A stretch of 64,000 nucleotides of DNA. Source: Vagococcus sp. CY52-2 (GTDB lineage: Bacteria > Bacillota > Bacilli > Lactobacillales > Vagococcaceae). The notes under the pieces were generated by a model. That model made no database searches. It worked only from the letters and a program-made list of their open reading frames with translations, and was not told where the DNA came from. The position numbers were made by a program, and so were the translations under genes. Each line of letters starts with the position of its first letter. Positions within the stretch are counted from its first letter, which is position 1. Below are positions 37,211 through 48,800 of this stretch, piece by piece. The DNA lies in the NCBI RefSeq assembly GCF_022655055.1, contig NZ_CP093384.1, forward strand, positions 1,674,001-1,738,000. Reading direction: 5' to 3'.

Positions 37211-37714
37211 CTATTTTGACTGTTTGCGACCAAATTCAAAATAAATTACTAACATCACACAAGCTGTTAATGCTCCCATGCTATCAAGCATCACATCTTG
37301 AAACAACGGCGTTCTATCACCTGTTAACATTTGATGAAACTCATCCATTGCTGCATAACCTGTCGCACTAAACCACGCAAAAAACAAACTCCAAATTGAT
37401 TGCTTTAATTTAGAATGTAACACTAAAAACAAACTTCCCCCTAGAATAAAAAATGTAAAAAAATGAGCGGCTTTTCGGATAAAAAATTCAACAAATTTAA
37501 AATAACCCATTGCTCGAATACTGACTTCACTGTCACCATAATTAAACATTATTCCTTGAAGTTTTGATGCAAATGGCTCACTTTGCAACCACTTTTGAAG
37601 TAGCGGAACAGAACTTTGCTCTGTATAGGTTTTTGATGAACTATAAAATAAAATAATCATAATCACAATCGCGATTGCAGTATACACTTTAGGTTGACTT
37701 AATTTACTTTTCAT
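37211..37714 (-). CDS. VanZ-like membrane protein
   Basis: A 167-residue membrane protein with four hydrophobic helices: an N-terminal one (about residues 8-24), then HFFTFFILGGSLFLVL, WSLFFAWFSATGYAAMDE and SMGALTACVMLVIYF. It carries the VanZ-type motif DEFHQ, preceded by RKAAHF. VanZ itself gives low-level teicoplanin resistance; chromosomal VanZ-like proteins are widespread and mostly uncharacterised, and no van genes are nearby. The ATG 37714 has TTGGAG upstream; the frame could start 14 codons earlier. Confidence 0.75.
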   Translation of the reverse strand: MKSKLSQPKVYTAIAIVIMIILFYSSSKTYTEQSSVPLLQKWLQSEPFASKLQGIMFNYGDSEVSIRAMGYFKFVEFFIRKAAHFFTFFILGGSLFLVLHSKLKQSIWSLFFAWFSATGYAAMDEFHQMLTGDRTPLFQDVMLDSMGALTACVMLVIYFEFGRKQSK

Positions 37715-37810
37715 AATGAACTTCTCCAATCTTAGATTTTTTTGCTTTTTTATCATTGTTTTTTAATAGTATAGGGTATAATATAACCATAATGAAAGGA
37801 GTCAGATAAA

Positions 37811-39625
37811 ATGACATATTCAATAACATGGGATTTAGATTCAATTTTTAACGGAGGTATTGACTCAAAAGAATTAGAACAACGCCTATTATTACTAGAT
37901 GACGAGATTACAGAATACCAATCACTTGTCACAGACTGGAATCCAGAAACAGATGCGCCTGATTTTCAAACATTTGAGGCAATCATGACTGTTCAAGAAA
38001 AACTATCTAAAGGATTTGGGCAAACAATTAGTTTTGTCAATGCCATTCAATCTGCAGATGTAAACAATAAAAAAGCTGGTAGTGTATTAGCTGGTTTATT
38101 GACTAAATTGACTGGTTTTAAAAACGCTAATGTCTTATTTAATAAGAAACTAACTAACCTTTCAACTGATACTTGGAACACACTTCTTCATTCTGACTTT
38201 GCAAAAAAACAAGGCGTGGCTTTTAATTTAACAGAAGCTCGTGAACAAAGCAAACGCTTATTAAGTGAAAATGAAGAGTCAGTTATTAACCAATTATCAA
38301 CAGATGGATTCAATGCTTGGAGCTCTCACTACGACACAATTGTAGCAAACATCCAATTTCCATTTGAAGAAGATGGTAAAACAACGTATCTTTCAGCAGG
38401 TCAAGCTTTTAACCGCATGATGGGGGACGCTGATAAAGATGTTAGACAACGTTTGTTTGATACATGGGAAACAACTTGGGCAAATTATGCACCACTTTTT
38501 GCAGATACCTTAAATCATTTAGACGGATTCCGATTAACAAATAACAAACTACATGGTATCACTGATCATTTGCAAATTCCATTAGAGTATAACCGTATGA
38601 AAAAAGAAACATTGGATGCTATGTGGGGAACAATCGCTGCAAACAAACAACCATTCGTTGATTTCTTAACTCGTAAAGCACAATTATTTGGTAAAGAAAA
38701 AATGGATTGGCAAGATCAAGATGCACCTGTTATTTTAGGTGAGTTTGAAGAAAAACGTTACACATTCAATGAAGCAGCTGATTTTATTATTGAAAATTTC
38801 AATAAATTTAGTCCTAAAATGGCTGACTTTGCTAAAATGGCCTTTGAAAAAAGTTGGATTGAAGCAGAAGATAGACCAGGTAAACGTCCAGGTGGTTATT
38901 GCACTGGATTACCAGAAAATGAAGAATCTCGTATCTTCATGACATACGGTGAATCAATCAACGAAGTCTCTACATTAGCTCATGAATTAGGACATGCTTT
39001 CCATTCACACGTGATGTGGGATTTACCATCCGTTAGTCAAGATTACGCCATGAACGTAGCCGAAACAGCTAGTACATTTGCCGAACTGATTGTCGCTGAC
39101 GCAACGCTGAAACAAGCTAAATCAGCTGAAGAAAAAATCAATTTACTTGATATTAAAATGCAAAATGCCACAGCGATGTTTATGAACATTCACGCGCGTT
39201 TCATTTTTGAAAATAATTTCTATACTGAACGAAAAGAAAAAGTCTTAACAGATACAGAAATCACTGATTTAATGGTCGCTGCTCAAAAAGAAAGCTACTG
39301 TGATTCATTGAATTCTTATCATCCACATTTCTGGGCAAGTAAACTGCACTTCTACATTGATGATGTGCCATTCTACAACTTCCCGTACACATTTGGGTAC
39401 CTGTTCAGCTTAGGTATTTATGCCTTCGCTCAAAAACAAGGAACATCATTTGAAGATGACTATATCGCTTTATTACGTGATACAGCGTCAATGACAACTG
39501 AAGAATTAGCTAAAAAACATTTAGATGTTGACTTAACATCAAGTGAATTCTGGCAAGCTGGAATTGATATGATGATTCAAGACGTTAATACTTTCTTAGA
39601 ATTAACCGAAGACTACGTTAAATAA
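37811..39625 (+). CDS. M3 family oligoendopeptidase (PepF-like)
   Basis: A 604-residue cytosolic zinc peptidase of the M3 family (thimet oligopeptidase/PepF type) that cuts short peptides. The zinc motif is HELGHAFHSH (HExxH at about residue 393), and the third ligand Glu lies in NVAETASTFAELIV. N-terminal helical oligoendopeptidase domain and C-terminal PYTFGYLFSLGIYAFAQ are typical. The ATG has GAAAGGAG upstream, with TATAAT about 30 bp before the start. The gene is monocistronic and convergent with queT. Confidence 0.9.
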   Translation: MTYSITWDLDSIFNGGIDSKELEQRLLLLDDEITEYQSLVTDWNPETDAPDFQTFEAIMTVQEKLSKGFGQTISFVNAIQSADVNNKKAGSVLAGLLTKLTGFKNANVLFNKKLTNLSTDTWNTLLHSDFAKKQGVAFNLTEAREQSKRLLSENEESVINQLSTDGFNAWSSHYDTIVANIQFPFEEDGKTTYLSAGQAFNRMMGDADKDVRQRLFDTWETTWANYAPLFADTLNHLDGFRLTNNKLHGITDHLQIPLEYNRMKKETLDAMWGTIAANKQPFVDFLTRKAQLFGKEKMDWQDQDAPVILGEFEEKRYTFNEAADFIIENFNKFSPKMADFAKMAFEKSWIEAEDRPGKRPGGYCTGLPENEESRIFMTYGESINEVSTLAHELGHAFHSHVMWDLPSVSQDYAMNVAETASTFAELIVADATLKQAKSAEEKINLLDIKMQNATAMFMNIHARFIFENNFYTERKEKVLTDTEITDLMVAAQKESYCDSLNSYHPHFWASKLHFYIDDVPFYNFPYTFGYLFSLGIYAFAQKQGTSFEDDYIALLRDTASMTTEELAKKHLDVDLTSSEFWQAGIDMMIQDVNTFLELTEDYVK

Positions 39626-39630
39626 ATTAA

Positions 39631-39668
39631 AAACCTCTATGATTGAGCAATATCAATCATAGAGGTTT
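39631..39668. terminator. bidirectional terminator between pepF-like gene and queT
   Basis: AAACCTCTATGATTGA (39631-39646) pairs perfectly with 39653-39668 around a 6-nt loop, with T-rich sequence on both sides. Confidence 0.85.
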
Positions 39669-39670
39669 GT

Positions 39671-40183
39671 TTATTTAGTAAAATCAATTTTTTTACTCAT
39701 CCAGTATATCATAACCCCACTAACTATCATGGAAAATAGTTCTCCTAAGCCAATAATCAGCCAGTTATAGAAAAATGGTAAATTATATAATATTGTGAGT
39801 TGTCCTGCAACAGTAAACATAGATATCGCAAACGTCATAGCTGTTATAACCATTTTTATTTTCATATTGTTGATACGTTTCGTGATGACATAATTGATGA
39901 CCAATACTAGAAACGTACTAATACTTCCAACCAATACATCAATAATTCCTAATGGTGAAAAAGCATTGGCTATCGCCACACCTAATGTCACAGCAACTAT
40001 ATAGCGTTTGTTATAAAGTGACAAATAATTAAACATTTCAGATAATCTTAACTGGATCGCACCAAAACTAATGACCGATAACACTAACGTCACTACAACA
40101 TACAATCCTGCCACAATGGCCATTTTTGCTGTATCTTGTGTTGTCCAAGACGCCACAGCAGATTGTTCTTTTTTATTTTCCAT
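39671..40183 (-). CDS. queT: queuosine precursor ECF transporter S component QueT
   Basis: QueT (COG4708/DUF988) is the membrane substrate-binding component for preQ0/preQ1-type bases, working with a shared ECF module. The 170-residue protein has five to six helices and the signature QLRLSEMFNYLSLYNKRYI with the LGVAIANAFSPLGIIDVLVG stretch. tgt and queA at 5-7 kb would use the imported base. AAAGGAG lies before ATG 40181-40183. The ribosome site is part of a predicted pseudoknot in the leader, described separately. Confidence 0.9.
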   Translation of the reverse strand: MENKKEQSAVASWTTQDTAKMAIVAGLYVVVTLVLSVISFGAIQLRLSEMFNYLSLYNKRYIVAVTLGVAIANAFSPLGIIDVLVGSISTFLVLVINYVITKRINNMKIKMVITAMTFAISMFTVAGQLTILYNLPFFYNWLIIGLGELFSMIVSGVMIYWMSKKIDFTK

Positions 40184-40190
40184 TTACATT

Positions 40191-40280
40191 TCTCCTTTAC
40201 AAGGAATTACCTTGCTAATAACTACAACCAAAGGATGTGAGAAATATTTCCCAACGAAGTGTTGTAGTGCGAAAACCCGC
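40191..40280 (-). promoter_or_regulatory. queT leader, preQ1-II-like riboswitch candidate
   Basis: On the minus strand CTACAAC (40267-40261) pairs with GTTGTAG (40228-40222). The large loop contains TCCTTT (40235-40230), which can pair with AAAGGA of the queT ribosome site (40193-40198). A small CAAGG-TAATT-CCTTG hairpin (40214-40200) lies between. A helix plus loop-to-ribosome-site pairing with an embedded hairpin is the architecture of preQ1-II riboswitches, which control this transporter family in streptococci. The primary sequence differs from the motif I know, so the class is inferred. Confidence 0.55.
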
Positions 40281-40318
40281 TAATTAATAGGATACACTTT
40301 TTCTACAAAAAAACAATC

Positions 40319-41068
40319 CTATTGTGTCATCCATCCACCATCAATTGGAACTATACTTCCTTGTATATAAGATGATGCTTGACTTGCTAAAAAAAGGGTT
40401 AACTGAGCCACTTCTTCAGGAGATGCCCACCGTTTACAAGGTGTTTCATCTGCTACCCATTTAGCCATGTGTCCATCCCCTGAAAAATCAGCTGCATTCA
40501 TTGGCGTTTTGATTGCTCCTGGTGCAACCCCAACCACATGAATCCCTTGTTCAGCATAATCTAAAGCCAATTGTTTTGTAAATCCAACGATAGCATGTTT
40601 TGACATGGTGTAACTAACTCCACCACCACCACCAATTAACCCAGCGATAGACGCCATATTGATAATCGTACCACCTTGTTGTTCTAACATCATTGGTAAT
40701 ATTAATTTAGTCAGTCGAAAATAACTTTTCACGTTCGTTTCATAAATATTATCCCATAGTTCCTCAGATGTTTCATTCAATGGCTTAAACTCATCCAATT
40801 TACCAGCAGTATTTAATAATATATCTATTTTGGGATACTTGGCTAGGCACTCACTAACTGCTTGCTCCAAATCATCTTTTTTAGTGACATCACCTTTAAA
40901 AAAAGTAAAATATTTTGAGTATTGTTTTTCTATTTCTTCTTTATCAAAGCCAAACACATATGCTCCTTGTTCTAAAAATAAACGAGCTTGTTCTTTACCT
41001 ATACCAGATGCCACTCCTGTGACAAAGACTACTTTTCCTTTAAACTCTGTATAATTAATAGAATTCAT
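40319..41068 (-). CDS. short-chain dehydrogenase/reductase
   Basis: A 249-residue classical SDR with cofactor motif TGVASGIG (about residues 16-23), NTAG, the catalytic Ser and YxxxK in SYTMSKHAIVGFT, and PGAIKTPM. The tail IQGSIVPIDGGWMTQ is typical of the 3-oxoacyl-ACP reductase-like group, but the substrate is unknown. The start ATG shares a base with the stop of the upstream DUF2829 gene (TAATG), so translation is probably coupled. A TTG start six codons earlier is less likely. Confidence 0.88.
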   Translation of the reverse strand: MNSINYTEFKGKVVFVTGVASGIGKEQARLFLEQGAYVFGFDKEEIEKQYSKYFTFFKGDVTKKDDLEQAVSECLAKYPKIDILLNTAGKLDEFKPLNETSEELWDNIYETNVKSYFRLTKLILPMMLEQQGGTIINMASIAGLIGGGGGVSYTMSKHAIVGFTKQLALDYAEQGIHVVGVAPGAIKTPMNAADFSGDGHMAKWVADETPCKRWASPEEVAQLTLFLASQASSYIQGSIVPIDGGWMTQ

Positions 41069-41289
41069 TAATCTACTATCTCCCAATCATCTGCTAAGAT
41101 ATCGCACACAGTTGGCGCAAAACTTGAAAAACCTTCATCACTTGTTTTAATTAAAAAATAATCAGTCACGGGACAGTCATCATATGTTTTTCCTGACACA
41201 AGTGTGACATATAACTCAAAACCGCCCCAACCTTTTCTAATCACTTTTTTTCCTGTTTTTAATTCTGGTAGTATTTTTTCAAATGTCAT
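41068..41289 (-). CDS. DUF2829 family protein, Tad2-like
   Basis: A 73-residue single-domain protein with the DUF2829 pattern: an N-terminal TFEKILPELKTGKKVIRKGW, then GFELYVTLVSG, and a C-terminal DILADDWEIVD. This family includes Tad2, a phage protein that sequesters the cyclic ADP-ribose signal of Thoeris defence. Here the gene is chromosomal, with no phage gene nearby, and is coupled by TAATG to an SDR gene. The usual SQ-D-ILAEDW block appears as TVCDILADDW. Whether it binds such a nucleotide is an open inference. Confidence 0.7.
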   Translation of the reverse strand: MTFEKILPELKTGKKVIRKGWGGFELYVTLVSGKTYDDCPVTDYFLIKTSDEGFSSFAPTVCDILADDWEIVD

Positions 41290-41299
41290 GTTGTTCTCC

Positions 41300-42049
41300 T
41301 TATTTATTTACTATTGATATTATACGTTGTAATTCACTGATTGCATCCACATCTTCTGAATAACTAAACTCTTTTACATTAATTTGGCTTCTTGGAATAG
41401 TTCCTTCATCGCTTGCTTCATTAAAACCAGTTGATAATGATACATTACTTTTTAACTCATAAATCATACCATTATCACATAGAATATACTTAACAATTGG
41501 TTTAGTGGTATCAGCTACTTCACTAAATCCAGCTGCAAATGAACTTTGTTGACGCTCATTTGTGGCTCCAAGAATACCATTAGTCGAATAATAAAATGTT
41601 ACACCACCTACGACATGAAGCGGGAAAAAATCATAGCCAGGATTTTCCAGATCTTGTGCCATAGCTAGTCCATCTGGTGTTACAGCAAACCAATCTCCTC
41701 GACCTGCTGCTCCGTGATCAAAAAACTCAGATGTAACAGCCATACCGCCCACCTTCGCTCTATCACTTGCCCAATTTAAAAATTGCTGATTTATGTTTTG
41801 TAACACGCCAGTTTGATAAAACATCTCTTTTGATAGAGTTGTTTCACCAGAACCATTTTGGTTTGTCTCTTCAGATGTAGTTGAACTCTGTTCAGATATT
41901 TCTGTCGTTGAACTTTGTTTTGTTGTTGATTGACTAGCTTCTTCACTAGAACTAGTTTGACTAATTTCCGTCTCGTCATTATTTGAGTTTTGACTACAAC
42001 CAACCAACACTAAAGATAATAACAATAATGCTACCCATTTTTTCATCAT
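41300..42049 (-). CDS. putative lipoprotein with Ser/Thr-rich linker
   Basis: A 249-residue protein with a lipoprotein signal, KKWVALLLLSLVLVGCSQN; the lipobox LVGC predicts cleavage before Cys 18. A low-complexity Ser/Thr/Glu linker (about residues 25-70) leads to an extracellular domain. That domain has WASDRAKVGGMAVTSEF, a Gly/Asp-rich GRGDWFAVTPDG stretch and a closing helix. It resembles DUF4767-type surface lipoproteins of enterococci; I am not sure of the family. Two adjacent ATGs are possible starts. It ends 10 bp before the DUF2829 gene. Confidence 0.75.
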   Translation of the reverse strand: MMKKWVALLLLSLVLVGCSQNSNNDETEISQTSSSEEASQSTTKQSSTTEISEQSSTTSEETNQNGSGETTLSKEMFYQTGVLQNINQQFLNWASDRAKVGGMAVTSEFFDHGAAGRGDWFAVTPDGLAMAQDLENPGYDFFPLHVVGGVTFYYSTNGILGATNERQQSSFAAGFSEVADTTKPIVKYILCDNGMIYELKSNVSLSTGFNEASDEGTIPRSQINVKEFSYSEDVDAISELQRIISIVNK

Positions 42050-42115
42050 ACTCGCCTCATTTTTTATTTTGATAGACTAAGTTTAACACGAAATGATAAC
42101 CGACTCGATAAAAAA

Positions 42116-42146
42116 ACTAGCATAAGTCAAATAGACTTATGCTAGT
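42116..42146 (-). terminator. terminator of rpoB-rpoC
   Basis: ACTAGCATAAGT (42116-42127) pairs with ACTTATGCTAGT (42135-42146), and on the minus strand TTTTTT follows. Confidence 0.9.
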
Positions 42147-42154
42147 GATAGAAT

Positions 42155-45100
42155 TTATTCTTGATTTTTTAACGCTTCTGCAGCGGCCATTTGTGCTTCA
42201 ATATCACTGATACTATACACATTTTCACTTGCTACACCCACTTCTTTTGGTTCCATGTTACGGTATTTCGCCATACCAGTACCAGCTGGAATGATTTTAC
42301 CAATGATAACATTTTCTTTCAATCCAAGTAAGTGGTCTTTTTTACCTCTAATTGCAGCATCTGTCAAGACACGAGTTGTTTCCTGGAATGATGCAGCAGA
42401 TAAGAAACTGTTTGTTTCAAGTGAGGCCTTAGTGATACCTAACAAGACTGGACGTCCAGTTGCAGGTGTTCCACCAGAAACAAGTGTGTTGTAGTTGCGG
42501 TCTTTAAATTCACTAATATCAACTAGTGTGCCTGGTAAGATATCTGAATCACCTGGATCCATAACTCTTACTTTACGTAACATTTGACGAACCATAACCT
42601 CAACGTGTTTATCTCCGATTTCTACCCCTTGCATACGATAAACTTTTTGTACTTCTTTAAGCAGATAATTTTCAACAGCTAATACATCTTTAACTGTTAA
42701 TAATTGTTTTGGATCAATTGATCCTTCTGTTAATGGAGTACCACGGTCAATAATATCACCTTCAGCAACTTTCATACGAGAAGTATAAGGCACAGAATAT
42801 GTTCTTGTATCTGTTGTACCTTTTACTATCACTTCTTTTGTACGATCCGCTTGATCTTCTGTAATTTCGATGACTTCACCAGCTACTTCAGAGATAACAG
42901 CTTGTCCTTTAGGATTACGTGCTTCAAAAATCTCTTGGATACGAGGTAAACCTTGAGTAATATCGTCTCCGGCAACCCCACCCGTATGGAATGTACGCAT
43001 GGTTAACTGAGTACCAGGCTCACCGATTGATTGGGCAGCAATTGTACCAACTGCTTCTCCAACTTCAACTTCAGAACCAGTCGCTAAGTTACGGCCATAA
43101 CAATGTTTACATACACCATGTTTTGTATTACATGTGAAGACTGAACGAATCGTAATTTGTTCAATACCTGCATCAACTATTTGTTTTGCAATGTCTTCTG
43201 TAATGATTTCATTCGCACCAACAATCACTTCTTTTGTTTCAGGATGAATCACTGATTTACGTGTATAACGACCTAACATACGCTCTTCAAGAGTCTCAAT
43301 GACTTCGTTTCCTTCTTTCATCACCGAAATATCTAAACCACGGTCAGTTCCACAGTCAGTTTCACGAATGATGACATCTTGAGCCACATCAACTAAACGA
43401 CGAGTTAAGTAACCTGAATCGGCTGTCTTAAGGGCTGTATCGGTCATACCTTTACGAGCACCGTGAGTCGAGATAAACATTTCTAAGACGGTTAACCCTT
43501 CACGGAAGTTAGATACGATAGGTAACTCCATGATACGACCATTAGGAGCGGCCATAAGTCCACGCATACCAGCTAACTGAGTAAAGTTGGAGATGTTACC
43601 ACGGGCCCCAGAATCACTCATCATGAAGATTGGGTTACGTGCATCTAAACTTTCCATTAATTTTGCTTGAATAGCATCTTTTGTTGCATTCCAAATACCA
43701 ATAACTCGTTCATAACGCTCGTCATCTGTGATTAAACCACGACGGAATTGTTTTGTTACTTTTTCTACTTGGTCATGTGCTTCTTCAATCATTGCTTGTT
43801 TTTCATGTAAAACAACGATATCGGCAATCCCTACAGTCATACCTGCATAAGTAGAATGTTTGTAACCTAAGTCTTTCATTCTATCTAACATTTTAGATGT
43901 TTCAGTAATTTTGAAACGTTTGAAGACTTCAGCGATAATATTACCAAGATTTTTCTTCTTGAATGGTCCAACTTCTGGTTGTTCTTTGATGAATGCAGGA
44001 ATGTCTGATCCAGCTTCAACAAAGTATTTATCAGGTGTTTGAACTGTCAAGTTATAATCAGTTGGTTCATTTAAGTAAGGGAATTCTGGAGGCATAATCT
44101 CATTAAAGATTGCTTTACCAACAGTTGTTGTTAAAATACGTTCACGCTGCCACTCTGTAAATGGTTTCTCAGGCATTGAGCTTGTTTGTAAACCAATACG
44201 AGTATGTAAGTGGACACAACCATTTCTCCATGCTAAAACAACTTCGTCTAAATCACGGAAAATCATTCCTTCACCAATTTGTCCTGACTCTTCCATTGTT
44301 AAGTAGTAGTTACCAAGGACCATATCTTGAGATGGTGTAACAACTGGCTTACCATCTTTTGGATTAAGGATGTTTTGAGCAGCAAGCATTAACATACGTG
44401 CTTCAGCTTGAGCTTCTTCATTTAATGGAACGTGAACCGCCATTTGGTCCCCATCGAAATCGGCATTGTAAGCCTCACATACTAATGGGTGAAGACGAAT
44501 TGCGCGTCCTTCAACTAAAACTGGCTCAAAAGCTTGGATACCAAGTCTATGTAGCGTCGGTGCTCGGTTAAGTAATACAGGATGTTCTTTAATAACATCT
44601 TCTAATACGTCCCAAACAGCGTCTTCTTGACGTTCGATTTGGCGTTTTGCATTTTTTATGTTGCTTGCAATTTCACGCTTAACTAATTCATGCATCACAA
44701 ATGGTTTGAATAATTCAATTGCCATTTCTTTTGGCAACCCACATTGATACATTTTTAAGAAAGGTCCAACAACGATAACTGAACGGCCTGAGTAGTCAAC
44801 ACGTTTACCTAATAAGTTTTGACGGAAACGACCTTGTTTCCCTTTCAACATATGAGATAACGATTTAAGTGGACGGTTACCTGGTCCAGTAACTGGACGG
44901 CCTCGACGACCATTATCGATCAACGCATCTACCGCTTCTTGAAGCATACGTTTTTCATTTTGAACGATAATTCCTGGTGCATTTAAGTCTAATAAACGTT
45001 TCAAACGGTTATTACGGTTAATGACACGACGGTATAAGTCGTTCAAATCACTTGTTGCAAAACGTCCACCTTCTAATTGAACCATCGGGCGTAAATCTGG

Positions 45101-45805
45101 CGGGATAATTGGTACAACATCCATTACCATCCAGTCAGGATCATTTCCTGATGTACGGAATGCTTCTAAGATATCTAAACGACGAATAGCACGCGTTCTT
45201 TTTTGTCCAGACGCTTTTTTCAATTCTTCTTTTAATTCAGCGACTTCTTTTTCTAAATCAACTTGTTCTAATAAACGCTTGATTGCTTCAGCACCCATAC
45301 CAGCTTTAAATGCTTGGCCATATTGCTGACGTTTTTCACGGTATTCACGTTCAGTTAGGAGTTGTTTTAATTCTAAGTTAGTGTCACCTGGATCTGTTAC
45401 CACATAAGAAGCAAAATAAATGATTTCTTCTAGCGCTCTAGGACTCATATCTAATACAAGACCCATACGACTAGGAATCCCTTTAAAATACCAAATATGT
45501 GTTACTGGAGCTGCAAGTTCGATATGACCCATACGTTCACGACGAACTTTAGAACGTGTTACCTCAACCCCACAGCGGTCACAAACGATTCCCTTATAAC
45601 GGATACGTTTATATTTACCACAAGCACATTCCCAGTCCTTAGTAGGACCGAAAATACGCTCGCAGAAAAGACCATCACGTTCTGGTTTTAAAGTACGGTA
45701 GTTTATTGTCTCTGGTTTTTTCACTTCACCATATGACCAGCTTCTAATTTTTTCAGAAGAAGCTAGTCCAATTTGCATACTTTCAAATTTATTTACATCG
45801 ATCAA
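42155..45805 (-). CDS. rpoC: RNA polymerase subunit beta'
   Basis: The 1216-residue beta' subunit has the zinc site [20 protein letters not shown] near the N-terminus, the catalytic magnesium motif [12 protein letters not shown], and the bridge helix region. The second zinc cluster is CGTDRG...[13 protein letters not shown]. No lineage insertion beyond the Firmicute norm is apparent. The ATG follows GAGGGACAT. It starts 45 bp after the rpoB stop in the usual rpoB-rpoC order. Confidence 0.99.
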   Translation of the reverse strand: MIDVNKFESMQIGLASSEKIRSWSYGEVKKPETINYRTLKPERDGLFCERIFGPTKDWECACGKYKRIRYKGIVCDRCGVEVTRSKVRRERMGHIELAAPVTHIWYFKGIPSRMGLVLDMSPRALEEIIYFASYVVTDPGDTNLELKQLLTEREYREKRQQYGQAFKAGMGAEAIKRLLEQVDLEKEVAELKEELKKASGQKRTRAIRRLDILEAFRTSGNDPDWMVMDVVPIIPPDLRPMVQLEGGRFATSDLNDLYRRVINRNNRLKRLLDLNAPGIIVQNEKRMLQEAVDALIDNGRRGRPVTGPGNRPLKSLSHMLKGKQGRFRQNLLGKRVDYSGRSVIVVGPFLKMYQCGLPKEMAIELFKPFVMHELVKREIASNIKNAKRQIERQEDAVWDVLEDVIKEHPVLLNRAPTLHRLGIQAFEPVLVEGRAIRLHPLVCEAYNADFDGDQMAVHVPLNEEAQAEARMLMLAAQNILNPKDGKPVVTPSQDMVLGNYYLTMEESGQIGEGMIFRDLDEVVLAWRNGCVHLHTRIGLQTSSMPEKPFTEWQRERILTTTVGKAIFNEIMPPEFPYLNEPTDYNLTVQTPDKYFVEAGSDIPAFIKEQPEVGPFKKKNLGNIIAEVFKRFKITETSKMLDRMKDLGYKHSTYAGMTVGIADIVVLHEKQAMIEEAHDQVEKVTKQFRRGLITDDERYERVIGIWNATKDAIQAKLMESLDARNPIFMMSDSGARGNISNFTQLAGMRGLMAAPNGRIMELPIVSNFREGLTVLEMFISTHGARKGMTDTALKTADSGYLTRRLVDVAQDVIIRETDCGTDRGLDISVMKEGNEVIETLEERMLGRYTRKSVIHPETKEVIVGANEIITEDIAKQIVDAGIEQITIRSVFTCNTKHGVCKHCYGRNLATGSEVEVGEAVGTIAAQSIGEPGTQLTMRTFHTGGVAGDDITQGLPRIQEIFEARNPKGQAVISEVAGEVIEITEDQADRTKEVIVKGTTDTRTYSVPYTSRMKVAEGDIIDRGTPLTEGSIDPKQLLTVKDVLAVENYLLKEVQKVYRMQGVEIGDKHVEVMVRQMLRKVRVMDPGDSDILPGTLVDISEFKDRNYNTLVSGGTPATGRPVLLGITKASLETNSFLSAASFQETTRVLTDAAIRGKKDHLLGLKENVIIGKIIPAGTGMAKYRNMEPKEVGVASENVYSISDIEAQMAAAEALKNQE

Positions 45806-45850
45806 AAGATGTCCCTCCGTTTCTTTGTCTGTCAGAATAATTCAGCTGGA

Positions 45851-48800
45851 TTATTCTTGGTTTTCTTGTGCATCTTTCAACGATTTTTCTGCTAATGCTT
45901 TTTCTTCTTGCTCTTTCGCATATTTTGCTAAGGCATCAACAGTAATCAAATCATCGTCCTCATCATCCATATCACGTAATTCAATCTCTTGATCGTCTGC
46001 ATCTAATACTCGCATGTCTAATCCTAAAGCTTGTAACTCTTTAACAAGTACGCGGAATGATTCAGGAACACCTGGTTTTTGAATTGGTTCACCTTTAACG
46101 ATAGATTCGTAAGTTTTCACACGACCTACAACGTCATCTGATTTATAAGTCAAGATTTCTTGTAAAGTGTAAGCAGCTCCGTATGCTTCAAGAGCCCAAA
46201 CTTCCATCTCTCCAAAACGTTGTCCACCAAATTGTGCTTTACCACCAAGTGGTTGTTGTGTAACTAGTGAGTAAGGTCCAATAGAACGAGCATGTAACTT
46301 ATCATCAACCATGTGAGCAAGTTTCAGCATGTACATTACACCTACAGAAATACGGTTATCGAATGGTTCACCTGTACGTCCATCATAAAGAACAGTCTTA
46401 GCGTCGCGAGCAAGTCCTGCTTCTTCAACAGTACTCCATACATCTTCTTCATTTGCCCCATCAAATACCGGTGTTGCAACATGGATGTTTAATGAGCGAG
46501 CTGCCATACCTAAATGCAACTCTAATACTTGTCCAATGTTCATACGAGAAGGTACCCCTAATGGGTTTAACATGATATCAACTGGTGTCCCATCTGGTAA
46601 GAATGGCATATCTTCTTCTGGCATAATACGAGATACTACCCCTTTATTACCATGACGACCAGCCATTTTATCCCCTTCATGAATTTTACGTTTTTGAACG
46701 ATGTACACACGAACTAACATGTTAACCCCTGGAGATAACTCATCTCCGCCTTCACGAGTAAAGATTTTAACATCATGAACAATACCGCCCCCACCATGTG
46801 GAACACGTAGAGATGTATCACGAACTTCACGAGCTTTTTCTCCGAAGATTGCATGTAACAGACGCTCTTCTGCTGATAATTCTGTTACCCCTTTAGGAGT
46901 GACTTTACCAACAAGCAGATCACCATCTTTTACTTCAGCACCGATACGGATAATACCCATTTCGTCTAAGTTTTTAAGTGCATCTTCCCCAACGTTTGGT
47001 AACTCACGAGTAATTTCTTCAGGTCCTAATTTTGTGTCACGTGCTTCTGATTCATATTCTTCAATATGAATGGATGTGTACACATCATCTTTAACTAATC
47101 GGCGACTCATAATAATCGCATCTTCATAGTTGTAACCTTCCCAAGTCATGAAAGCTACTAAAACATTTTGTCCTAACGCCATTTCCCCTTCTTCCATAGA
47201 AGAACCGTCAGCTAATGTATCGCCTCTTTCAACGATTTCACCTTTTCTAACAATTGGGCGTTGGTTATAACTTGTACCAGCATTTGAACGGTGGAATTTA
47301 ATCACATTATATTTATCTAAAGCACCGTCATTACGACGAACACGTACTTCACGTGCATCAACGTACTCAACGACACCATCATGTTTACATAGAAGTGCTG
47401 CTCCTGAGTCATGGGCAGCTTTGTATTCCATACCTGTTCCAACAAGTGGAGAACGTGGTTGAATCAAAGGTACTGCCTGACGTTGCATGTTCGCTCCCAT
47501 AAGCGCACGGTTAGAGTCATCGTTTTCCAAGAAAGGAATGCATGCTGTCGCTACTGCAACTACTTGTTTAGGTGAAACGTCCATGTAGTCCACTTTATCT
47601 ACTGAAACTTCCAAGTTTTCACTTTGAATACGGGCCATTACAACATCTTCAGCAAATGTACCATCTTCATTTAATGGAGAGTTCGCTTGCGCTACCATGT
47701 AATGGTCTTCCTCGTCAGCTGTTAAGTAATCAATATGTTCTGTAACACGTTTCGTTTCACGGTCAACACGACGATATGGTGTTTCGATGAAGCCGTATTT
47801 ATTTACTTTCGCATAACTTGATAAACTATTGATTAACCCAATGTTTGGTCCCTCAGGCGTTTCAATCGGACACATACGACCATAATGTGAGTAATGCACG
47901 TCACGAACTTCATATCCAGCACGGTCACGTGTTAAACCACCAGGTCCTAAAGCTGATAGACGACGTTTATGCGTCAACTCACCTAATGGATTAGTTTGAT
48001 CCATGAATTGTGATAACTGAGAAGAACCAAAGAATTCTTTCATTGAAGCCACAACTGGACGAATGTTAATCAATTGTTGTGGTGTTAATGTTTCGGTGTC
48101 TTGGATAGACATTCTTTCACGAACCACACGTTCCATACGAGATAACCCGATACGGAATTGATTTTGTAATAACTCACCAACCGAACGAATACGACGGTTT
48201 CCTAAATGGTCAATGTCATCTACTTTTCCAATATCTTCCATTAAGTTTAAGAAATAACTGATTGTAGCCACGATATCAGCAGGACGAATTGTTCTTACGT
48301 CTGCATCAAGTTGGCCATTTCCAATCACGTTTACAACACGTTCAGGATCTTTTGGTGACACAACTTTAATAACTTGAACAGTCATTGGTTCAGTGACAAC
48401 GCCATCTTCACTTGGATAGTATGTTTCGTTGTTTAATCCGTTGTCTAAATGTTTTTCTAGCTCGTCCATCACTGTATGCGTGATAACTGTTCCTTTTTCT
48501 ACAAGGATTTCTCCAGTTTCAGGATCAACTAATGTTTCAGCTAACGTTTGGTTTAACAAACGTGTTTTAAGGCTTAATTTTTTATTTACTTTGTAACGAC
48601 CAACTGCTGCTAAGTCGTAACGTTTTGGATCAAAGAAACGAGAGTTCAATAAGTTTCTTGAACTTTCAGCAGTCTTTGGCTCGCCTGGACGAAGTCTTTC
48701 ATAAACATCTTTTAAAGCTTCTTCCGTACGAGAATCGCTAGAATTTTTATGAATATCTTTTTCAATTGTTAATTGTAAACTTTCGCTTTCACCAAAAATT

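Noticed and set aside
40191-40280. preQ1-I riboswitch in the queT leader
   Set aside because: The short preQ1-I hairpin with its A-rich 3' tail is not seen; the topology fits preQ1-II better.
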